The translations under genes were made by a program, and so were the position numbers. From Eleginops maclovinus (lineage: Eukaryota > Chordata > Actinopteri > Perciformes > Eleginopidae), in NCBI RefSeq assembly GCF_036324505.1, contig NC_086350.1, forward strand, positions 17,295,532 through 17,359,531: a stretch of 64,000 bases of DNA. The letters run 5' to 3'. This document shows, piece by piece, positions 13,970 through 27,700 of this stretch. Numbering within the stretch: the first letter of the stretch is position 1; each line of letters begins with the position of its first letter. Under the pieces are notes generated by a model that saw only the letters and a program-made list of their open reading frames with translations, made no database searches and had not been told where the DNA came from.

Positions 13970-14031
<62 letters not shown>
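13970..14031 (+). repeat. (CA)n microsatellite in hras intron 1
   Basis: A CA tract with two early interruptions (TC, TA), pure from about 13975. It is complementary to the UG tracts at 11401-11582 and 14193-14252 in the same intron region. Confidence 0.98.
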
Positions 14032-14034
<3 letters not shown>

Positions 14035-14191
14035 CTGACTGATGTTTCTCTCCAGTGGGCAGCAGTGGTTGTGGACCACTTCATTGGCAGTCCTGTGACA
14101 GAGAATAACTTGTCTCTGAAGCTCTATTGTTCTGTTTCTTATCAGACTGCTAACCTGCACCTTCCTCTCTCCCTTTTCTCTCTCCAGCTGC

Positions 14192-14192
<1 letters not shown>

Positions 14193-14252
<60 letters not shown>
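14193..14252 (+). repeat. (GT)n microsatellite at the 3' splice region of the first hras coding exon
   Basis: About 30 GT units lie between CTCTCTCCAG (14178-14187) and GAGCTGCAG|CGACAAAG-ATG. Depending on which AG is used (14187 or 14264), the repeat is either in the 5' UTR, 20 nt before the start codon, or at the very end of the intron. Confidence 0.98.
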
Positions 14253-14254
<2 letters not shown>

Positions 14255-14257
14255 TGA

Positions 14258-18387
<4,130 letters not shown>

Positions 18388-18499
18388 TGCAGGTGAGACA
18401 GATCTCCACACATGTATTTTTCTTCTTTGACAGTTAGGTAAACTGGGAAGTCGCTAAATTGGTCTGCTTGTGGAGCTGTACTTCATCTGCACTACTTAT

Positions 18500-18732
18500 A
18501 GACTGGTCTAACAAAATACCTGCACTCTTCTACTCTTTATTTAAACTACTCTGTTTCATTTTGCAAAAAAATGGCATTATCTTTATTTTATTATTTTCTC
18601 TTGTGTCCTTTTATAATATGCTGCATTGTTGGAGAAGCTCGGGACCTAAGATTTTCATTGCCATAACTACAATGTAGCTACTATGCATCTGACAATGAAA
18701 AAAACCTTGAACATTGAACCTTGAACCTTGAG
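18500..18732 (+). repeat. Probable retroposon (LINE/SINE) 3' tail in the hras 3' UTR intron
   Basis: The sequence ends in ATTTTCATTGCCATAACTAC, then GTAGCTACT, GACAATGAAAAA and a short tandem ACCTTGA-type tail at 18700-18732. The same core recurs at 23792-23850. An ACAATAAA-like stretch followed by tandem CTTGAAC units is typical of 3' ends of teleost L2-like retroposons and SINEs that use them. The 5' limit is uncertain. Confidence 0.5.
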
Positions 18733-19245
18733 AGCCCATTGAAAGTAAATGCTGAAGCTCACTTTAACTTTTCCCAGAAGTATACATGTAAAAATGGCAC
18801 TAACATTTGTCCCACTTTGTCATTTCCTTCCCTAGCTGAGCGTTGCACGTTGAGAAATGCTACAGCGCGTAGTGGCAGCATGGACACAAAGATAGAAAGA
18901 TAAAAACAACTCAATGATGAAATATAAACTTTTTTCAAAAAGAGGATGATTGAAGCAAAAGCGCTCAAGGAAACCACCAGAGCTGACTGAACCGTAGAAC
19001 CTTCATGGAAAAGGAGGATTTGGACTGTTGCCCAAGCGGCTACCTGAACTAGCACGGTTCCGGCCCCTTTCCTTGGTCCGCACGTGGACTTGTGAGCAAC
19101 ACCACTAATGACTCTTTGTCCACTCCAGTGGGGTCCTGCTGGGTAGCTCAACACGTTTCCTGCTAACTTATTGTTTTCAGTCTCAACACTGGTCTTAATG
19201 GGGGCTCTTTCCAACCTCCTCCCACCTTGAAAGCCTAATTCCACT

Positions 19246-19270
19246 CCCCCCCCCCCCCCCCCCCCCCCCC
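19246..19270 (+). repeat. Poly(C) run of 25 in the hras 3' UTR
   Basis: Twenty-five consecutive C residues in the predicted 3' UTR exon. C-runs are known binding sites for poly(C)-binding proteins; any role here is inference. Confidence 0.95.
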
Positions 19271-21710
19271 TCCAATGCCTGCCCACTGGAAGGACTGACT
19301 GACTAACATGGAAAGGACTGGAATGGACGTTTAGTTGCCCCAACACCTCTCACATGAAAACCCGCCCTGTCCCATTCTACCTGCCTTTTTGATTTCCTCC
19401 TCCGAATGGCTGTGCAGTCTCTTCTATACTGGATCCAGGGGGCGGGGGCAGACATGGGAATGACTTTAATTTTGTTGTTGTTTTAACAGTTAGCCTAGCT
19501 TTTTGATATGGAACATTTTGTTTGTGATTTACAGAATTGGAAAGTCACAGAGCAATATGTGAGTGAGGGAGTTTATTCCAGATCTGGTTTGACTTTTTTT
19601 TTCATGGCCTGCCTGAAATTACTTTTGAGATGCAAATTGGAAAATGTAAAGATGGATTCATTTCCAGAATGCTACCCCCTTCTCTCTTTGCAGATGTTTC
19701 CTTTGCTACAGTAGCAGTCTTGATGAAATAATAGTAATGGCTTTTGGCTAGTGCACGTAGGTTCTGGTACAATAGGATTCTTTCCTGTCCAATTTACACA
19801 AAGTATTGGGAATAAACCACCTCTCTTTGCTTCTGGTTAAACTTTGGTTTAGAAGGGCAGAGGGTTACTGTGCATGAAAATCTAGTTCTTAGCACCTCTC
19901 CTGTCTCCTGGTTTCCTGTAGAAATAAGAGGGAACCCTGCACTGTACGGTTAAACAATTAGGTTATGGTTTTAGTCTTCTTAGACTTCTTGCATTTCAAT
20001 ATAGTTACTGTATGCTGTACAACTCTTGTTACTACATGGTGATAATGACTAGTTTTAGATTGCAACAATCCCTCCTTGTGGATAGTAAGGCTCAGGAATC
20101 ATGGTCCAGGAAAGCCTCGAGTAACTTCTGGAAAACCAGTGTTATGGATGCTTTGCAGAGTGTAATGCACAAGTCCTGCCTCAGAGTCAAACTTCAGTTT
20201 TTTCCACACACCATACTATCCTCAAACTGCTCATCTTTCTCTGCAACCTCAGCTCTATAATGGAACAATAACAGGTCAGGTGCTAATCATGTCAGAATCA
20301 TATTTACTGTATATGTGGGACTATTGTGTGTAACAGGTGATGGATATTTGGTTTAGGGAGTGCATCGCTTTGTTTCTTAATACTGACCCAGCTTGTGCTC
20401 TCCACAACTGCATTAATTTGTTGCCTAAATGAAAAAAAAGACTGCTCTGTGTTTACTTTGCCTTATCTGTTAGCTAGTTCGTACCTCATGTATGCAGCGA
20501 GCTCTACCTGAGATGATTCTGTGTTCTGTGAGCTGCATTGTTTTTGTTTGTTTGATTATGTGTGCAACTGAAAAATATATAAGTGAGTCAAGACAAGCGC
20601 TGTATGGAATTTGAAAGGCAAGTCCCTGGAAACACTACACTGTTTTTTAATTTGTTTTTAAAGCGGGCTTTCTGTAATGATGTGTATCTAAATGTGATTC
20701 TGTTTTAAAAGACTTAAAACCAACCGTTAAAGAGCCCACTATAACCCAAGTTGTCTTACACTCATGACATTTCATTCTAAATACAACGGAACATGTGAGG
20801 TTCATTACTAGGAAATTGTTACTTTAAAAGCAGATTTAAAAAAAAGTTAAATTCAGAGAATTGGGATGATGATGATGATGATATAAAGAGATCCAAACAC
20901 TACAGGCAGGTTTGTGCAACAGGTTTCAGATGCAAACCTCAAATCACATTTTAACATTTATCGTGCAAAAATCTAAATGCTTATCTCCTACGCAGTTAAT
21001 TTTGTAAATTTTAAAGTGACTCTTTCCATCATATCACGGCTTAAAGAAATACGATCAGTCTAGTTTCTCTGTGGATGGTAGTGGTCGAGTTGTTTTTATC
21101 AGTTAAGTGTTCATTTCTCTGCTTTAGAGAACAGACATGAACTGTGAATGTGTTTAGACATTGTTTAAAAGGAGCCTCATGTTTAAAATGTACCATAACA
21201 AAATAATGCAGGAGTTGTTCCTCTGTCCCACTTTTCGCTGTGTTGTTCTAACTTTTATTTTTCACCCATTGTACTCAAACCTTTTGATGGAAAAAAAGAG
21301 TGTGGCGTTTGTAACCTGTAACAACAGTCCTGGTAGTATGCTTGTCCTCTCCCTGTCAATCTTGAAACAGTACATCCATGATAGTACATAGAATTCCACT
21401 TATCTATGTATTCAAATTCCTGTTTCATTAGAATATTGGTGTCATTTTGCTACAGGAAAACTACAGCCAGCAAACCACAAGTATACATGTCAGAAAACCT
21501 GGCGAGCATGACAAAGACTGTACGGACCATTGGGAGTTTTGCACAAGGATACAGTGGGATCAAGGGCTTGTTTCTCCCTTGCAAACTGTGGATGGAGGTG
21601 TGGAAAGAATTTGTGAAAATGTCAAATGTTTAGCTATTTAAGATGTATTTACTCTTTGAATTTGTGGCAAATGTATTGCAGGACAGGAATAAAGATGTCA
21701 AGATGAATCT

Positions 21711-22397
21711 GTGTCTTTGGTCCCTCAAACATCTAACTCTCATGTCATGTTGCTATTCAATTTGGGATTTGCTGCCACCTGCAGGCTGCTTTTTGTACCG
21801 TACAGAGAACTGTAAAAAGAAAAGAAGAAAAAAAAATATATATATATATACATACACACACTGGTTTACACAACGTGGGCAAGTACAGCTGTGATGAAGG
21901 TTCAAAGAACAATCATAAATGTTGCGTTTACACAAAAGTTTTACTGTTGCAAAACACTAAAACAACATGAGGAAGTGGTTTCTAACGTAGAAGGGGGAAA
22001 AATAGGTGCGGCAAACCTAGGGAAAGCACAGAAATGGAAATAAATAAATTGTAATATTCTTATTGATCCTGTGCTGAGAGATCCAAGAGTTCCCTAATCC
22101 AAATAAATTCCAAGCATGGTTCCTCTACCAGTCTTATTTAGCCATTGTCCTGATTAATAATAATAATTTGTAAATTTGGTCACTGTTTTGTTGCTGCCTT
22201 GTTCAAGCCATGAAACGTAGTTGTTAGGTCACATGCTTTGCATAATTGTAGGGCTGTTTTCTTACTGGATTCTAAAGCCATAAAAGATAAAGGTGAATGC
22301 ATAAACCAAAGACGAACAGGGTGGAGGGTTATTATAACAGTGTAGGCGATTAGAGGATACTCAAAAGTGATATTTTCCAACTGGCTTCTTCATAATC
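21711..22397. other. Intergenic stretch between hras and the UEV-only gene
   Basis: About 690 bp between the probable hras poly(A) site and the next start codon. It contains a short A-run plus (TA)n/(CA)n tract at 21825-21860 and otherwise AT-rich unique sequence. No clear core promoter element was seen, though the promoter of the next gene must be here or nearby. Confidence 0.5.
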
Positions 22398-23658
22398 ATG
22401 CCATACAATGAGGGTTCAATTAAGAAAATGCTTCCTAAGGTAAGATTAAGGATCAACTATTTATTCTCTCTTAGTCAAATCAAAAATTTGAATAGGATAA
22501 AGAATCCATGTATATTTTTAATGGTGCTTCTTCTGTGTTCTTTTTATTTTGAAGACTTATCTACGGAAACATGTGGCCCATGAAATACACGTTGCATTGA
22601 CTCACTTTAAAAACCTTGTACCCTTGATGGATAGATATGGTAAGAAGATAAATAAAAGCTAGAAATCTGTTCTTGAATGTATTTATTTAACTTGAAAAGT
22701 GCTGTAAATTATACTCATGGTTTCATTATTTACAGTTTACAATGATGGCACCACAAAGGACTTGATGAGTCTAACGGGAACCATCCCTGTCATGTTTGAA
22801 GGTTACTATGAAAAAGCTACAGTATAATGAGATACAGTATAAGCGGGACTTAAATGGGGAAACTGATCAATTTGATCACAAATAATAAAGATAAAACTCA
22901 TGTCTCCCCTTTTTTAATACAAGACCAAACATACAACATCCCGGTATGCCTGTGGATTGAAGAAAGCTATCCACAAACTGCTCCCATCTGCTTTGTCAGA
23001 CCCACACATGAGATGATGTTACTCGAGGGACAGTATATCTCCAACAATGGTGAAGTCGTGCTGCCTTACCTGGAAGAGTGGACGTTTGTAAGAATTTAAA
23101 CTTGATCTTGTTTTCTTTGAAAATACTGTCAAAATTGATAAATAATAGCATCAGAGTTACAACATCGCTACATTTGTTTGACTTTTTCTTTTTCCTATCA
23201 GGGAGAATGTGACCTACTGAGTGTACTCCAGGTTATGATTGTCGTATTTGGAGAATTCCCTCCCGTGTGCATGCAGCCTCTTCCAGAGCATGAACAAGCC
23301 CCTTGTAAGTTATGGTTACACAGGCAGAAAGCTAATCTCCATGCTGTTTCAAAACAACACTACCTTTGCCCTAGACACAAGTTTATCTTGATAAGACAGA
23401 TCCAAAGATCCATATCTCGGCCACACCTGTTGAGGCCGAGATATGGATCTTGAGCTGAAAACTGTTTTGCTCTGCCAACATGTTTATGAATTTATTGTGA
23501 CTGATATGGGACTCTCTAAAATGAAGAATATATTCTATTTAGGTTGGCTGCAATTCCACAGACAAGCAGAGGTGCTTTCAGAGACTGATGGGAGTAGTTT
23601 TCTGGATTTAACAAGTGAAGATGATTTACCTTTTCAGGAACATGAAACCAACTGTTAG
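22398..23658 (+). CDS. UEV-domain-only TSG101/UEVLD-like protein, 191 aa
   Basis: Six exons: 22398-22439, 22555-22639, 22736-22801, 22924-23087, 23202-23304 and 23543-23658 (TAG at 23656-23658). Acceptors are consensus and frames intact; only the exon 3 donor (GAAG|GTTACT) is weak. Exons 1, 3 and 4 have the same lengths as in tsg101 (42, 66, 164 nt), exon 2 is one codon shorter, and intron phases match. The protein is a UEV domain (residues 1-145) with [39 protein letters not shown] and [14 protein letters not shown], then a 45-residue acidic tail. There is no catalytic Cys, proline-rich stalk, coiled coil, steadiness box or LDH domain. UEV domains bind ubiquitin and P(S/T)AP motifs. The gene lies head to tail upstream of tsg101, the place UEVLD occupies in mammals. 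It could be an LDH-less uevld or a tandem tsg101 copy. AATAAA follows at 23764-23769. Confidence 0.85.
23405..23451. repeat. Perfect 18-bp inverted repeat with 11-nt loop
   Basis: Arms 23405-23422 (AAGATCCATATCTCGGCC) and 23434-23451 are exact reverse complements, separated by ACACCTGTTGA. It lies in intron 5 of the UEV-only gene and would form a strong hairpin in DNA or RNA. Confidence 0.95.
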
Positions 23659-23791
23659 TCTTTTGTGTAATTTTAATAATACGTGTATGTGTGTGTGTTA
23701 CCTGTGATATGGTGTTCAACGTGATAAGTCTAAGATGGTTGATCCATTGGTTGAATTATGGTTAATAAATGTATGCAATTATTTTAAAAAA

Positions 23792-23850
23792 CATTTTCAT
23801 TGCCATAACTACACTGTAGCTACTGTGTGCATAAAAACCCTTGAACCCCA
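23792..23850 (+). repeat. Second short copy of the retroposon tail
   Basis: It shares TTTTCATTGCCATAACTAC, the following GTAGCTACTGTG-like block and the CCTTGAACC end with the copy at 18650-18732, in the same orientation. Only about 60 bp remain. It lies just after the polyadenylation signal of the UEV-only gene. Confidence 0.5.
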
Positions 23851-24364
23851 ATTCATACAAATAGATTATAACATGCTGTGTGTCTATTTTTCCAAAGACT
23901 TAGACTGTACAAGTCAAGCACCTTATTGGTACAAAATGTGATGTATTCCCCTTATCATTTATTGTTTCTCAAATGAACATAATAAATGGAATTTGTGGGC
24001 CTTTGTTTAAAGACTAAATGCTTTACAAGCAGCTCATAAAACTAATAACATAACAACACGCAGTTTGTTTTCTTTAATGTTAAAATGTTTCCGACTTTTG
24101 AGCAATGAATAGATATTTTCATAATTTGAAAAAACACACACAGCCAGTTTATGCTGAAATGATTACCCAAACTGTTGTGAAAAGTTGTTGATTTATTCTG
24201 GTACTGTAAATAAAGAATCATATCAAACATGTCTGTGTGTATTACTGTGGGGAAACCAATGTAATATAATTGTCCAACCAATTACTAAGTAGGCTTTTGA
24301 TATTCCACTAATATAGCCTGTAATGTGTGAAGCAAACTCACCTTATTAGGACCACGCCTTGAGC

Positions 24365-24725
24365 TGCCCACGTCATTTGCATACCGGAAACAGTCAGGTG
24401 GAATACCGGAAAGTCTTTTTGTTTTCTATCGGATATTTGTTTTTCGGTCTCATTTTAGAACTCTTAATAAACTATTTACTCAAGTTTCTCAAATGATTAC
24501 ATCTTGTCGCATTGACAAAAGATACATGACTCGTATTGGACTATAAGGTTTCCTATAGACACCGAATCATTGTCTTAATTGTAGTCGGGCCCGAGGCTGG
24601 GCTAACTTTAGCCTAGCATTAGTCGTGCTAGCTAGCGTGCTAGCTGTTAGTTTAGCTTACTTAAAAGCCATCCGTTCGCTCAATTTATCTATTACCAAGA
24701 GCGGTGAAAACAGCAACTGAAAACC
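24365..24725 (+). promoter_or_regulatory. tsg101: tsg101 promoter and 5' UTR
   Basis: Two identical ATACCGGAAA ETS-type sites lie at 24381-24390 and 24404-24413. The first overlaps an octamer-like ATTTGCAT (24375-24382) and follows CCACGTCA. There is no TATA box. Around 24620-24655 the sequence has nested GCTAGC words, probably in the 5' UTR. The layout suits a TATA-less housekeeping promoter. The transcription start is not determinable from sequence. Confidence 0.5.
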
Positions 24726-27700
24726 ATGGCAGTTGTCAACGAAGGTGTTCTGAAGAAAATGCTCAAGGTACGTGTTGCATCACTTGATGGTCAACTGAAA
24801 CGTTAGCACGTTAGCAAATGTTACCGATACCAAACATGACAATATCGTTGAGGATGTTCACATTTCCTGGACATTTGGAATGGGATGTGTATTGCTGGAT
24901 AAAAATACGATTTACAGTACCTTAAATAATAGTGTGGATTATTTCAGATTCCTTTTGCATATAATTTGTTGACCTACATTTTACAGCCGCCTGACGTCAG
25001 CTAACCTCACTTATATGTCTAATATGTATATTAAATAGGAACGGTTGTTTACTGACATGTTTATAAACATGTCAGTAAACAACCATTCATATTTTTCAGG
25101 ATGACATTATGTGTCTCTTTTATTTCGCTTGCAAATAATTGATCCCATTTGTTAGGCATACTTGTTTTTCTACTGTTGCCAAAGTAACACTTAAACCAGT
25201 TCTTAGTTTATACACCAGTAGATATTATAGTGTATTTTCTGACTTAATTGGATTTAATTATATATTTGATATTCCTTTATTTGTCACTTTCTGAACACTC
25301 TGTTCTCTGACCTCTTTTTGTTTTTGCTATTTAGGCTAAGTTCTAGCACAAGAAAAAATTAAATAAATATGACCCACCACAAACAATTACTTTAGGATTG
25401 AAATACATAGATTATTAGTTGTGCCAACTCTGTCTGAATGTTTTACTTATGTGCCAGCAATTATGTCCAAAATGTGATGATTTATACTAACATACATTAC
25501 TTTTTCCCTTTCTTCTTTTGTTGTTATTGTCCAGCAATACAAGTACCGGGATCTGACGGTTCGTGAGATAACCAATGTCATCAGCCAGTACCACGACTTG
25601 AAGCCGTTGATGGATGCTTATGGTAAATGAGTTAGTTATACCAATCTCACAATTTTTTCTGGTTATATATTGTGTGCTCATATGATTGCAAATACGGGTA
25701 TTGTGAATTGACATGCCTTCTTTAATTTTAGTTTTTAATGATGGATCCACAAGAGACCTGTTGAGCTTGACAGGAACTGTTCCAGTGAGCTACAGAGGTA
25801 AATCATTTTTTACAGTGCTTTCTAAAACTACTAGTTGTCTATAGAAAAACATACAACACATTGTTTCTTTGTATAATCTGAAACATGGGGCATAGGAAGG
25901 TGTCAGTTTCTTTTTTTCGTTGCTTCACCTGTGTGCTTGCTCTAACTTGCTATTTATCTTGAACTTTTAAAAAATCGAAGTTTCATCAAGTAGCAGATGC
26001 CTCGTATGTGTCAGCTAGGGCGAGAACTTGACTAGACCAAAACGCATACAAATTCATATTCAGAGTTATTAACTCTAGACTGCACATCCTAGAAATGTGC
26101 CTCAAAATAACTCAAATGTGCAAGTTCTGAAAATGTTGATACTTATAAACATACTATGTAATCAAATTATAACATAGTGTGTGTTTTTCCCTGTAGGAAA
26201 TACCTACAACATCCCAGTGTGTCTGTGGTTGCTGGACACATATCCCTACAACCCTCCCATATGTTTTGTCAAACCTACCAGTGCCATGATGATCAAAACT
26301 GGCAAGCACATCGATGCCAACGGCAAGATTTACCTGCCTTATCTACATGAGTGGAAGCATGTAAGTGACTCAATGTTTATTTAATTATAGACTATTTATT
26401 TAGGCATGGCTGATTTATGAAATGTTTAGAATTTAAGAAACATAGATTTCTTCATGTAATGTTGCTATAGAGGTTTTGAGGATACGCTGCAGTACTGACA
26501 TTTGTACAATGTTGCTCTAATTTACGAATATAATTACAGCAGTTGCTTTTGCCATTGATCATTTAAAATACCATTCCGTATTTGTCATCTTTCTCAATAA
26601 TAAAATGACCTCATTGTTTGTCTCACAGCCTCAGTCCGACCTGTATGGTCTGATTCAGGTGATGATTGTGGTTTTTGGAGAGGAGCCTCCTGTGTTTTCT
26701 CGGCCCACATCACAAGCACCTTATCAGGCATTCCAAGCCGCTGGACCCCCAAACCGTGAGTGACACACAGGGTCATCCAAGTGTTTTTTATATCGGGTCA
26801 GGAAGAACAGGTTGACCCACAGACTGTTTTGATACAGAGTGATATGGTGCTGATAGAAGCATGAACACTGAACACCAATCAGAACACTGGAAGCTTTTTT
26901 TAATAAGTCATGGCCACTACATTAATATCAATGACAGCTCTCAATATGAGAAGCAGCTGTCAGTAAAAAAGATCAATTAATATCAGAACCAGAAATCTTT
27001 TATTGTTCCCACACGGTGAATTTACATTTGTTAGAGCAAAAGTGGCATGGCAGGTAAAAAAATGGAATAAGCTAACATATACGTATAAAATGCATCACAA
27101 ACTACCACTTCAAATATATCCTTAAGTTAAAAGTTTAAAAAGAACATAATAACCTGCACAGAGGTAGGGTTAATAGATACTTTAACTACTTTAGATTTAG
27201 CTAGTTGTTCCAAAAAATGTGCCAACTGTGATGTATTCCAATAAATTGTTTGCATAACACTGTTATCTAAAATGCGTTCCTGATTCATCTTCTATTGTTT
27301 TGTTTTGCTTTTTATATTTGCTGTTGAACAGTTTATACCAGTTTTATTTAAATTTCACATCTTGCATAAAGATTAACAGACTTACAAAACATGTCAAGGA
27401 CATACTAAGGTCCTCAAACAGTTACAAATAAATCAAATGTTTTCATATATTTTCTTATTGTACTTTTTAGTGAATGTTAATCTGTTAAAACGTTTTAACT
27501 ATAGATGGATTATATAGCCATAGTTACTTACACGAAATCGATGATGTGTGTGTATAATTCATGTCATTATTTCATACTGTGTAAGGAATCATCACAGTTT
27601 ATAAGATGATGTATATCGCACACCTGGTTTTAAAGTGATGCATTTTTATGTTGAAGCACTAGATGGAGCTCTGATACTTCACTGCACCATTGGGAAGGGA

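Larger units (their letters stand above)
18388..21710 (+). other. hras: hras 3' UTR with an intron just after the stop codon
   Basis: Five nucleotides after TGA comes a donor, TGCAG|GTGAGA (18392/18393). The most convincing acceptor is TTCCCTAG at 18828-18835, giving a 443-nt 3' UTR intron. Human HRAS also has an intron a few nucleotides after its stop, so the site looks conserved. The remaining UTR runs to a likely polyadenylation signal AATAAA at 21688-21693 followed by GT-rich sequence; an earlier AATAAA lies at 19811-19816. The UTR holds a 25-nt poly(C) run and a short ATG trinucleotide run near 20866-20881. UTR limits are inferred. Confidence 0.6.

Noticed and set aside
22398..23658. Calling the UEV-only gene a pseudogene
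   Set aside because: All six exons are in frame, five donors and all acceptors are consensus, the core UEV residues are kept and a poly(A) signal follows; only one donor is weak.
23659..24360. Possible LDH-domain exons after the UEV-only gene
   Set aside because: I looked for a nucleotide-binding GxGxxG block or other LDH-like exons before the tsg101 promoter and saw only a poly(A) signal, a retroposon tail and AT-rich sequence.
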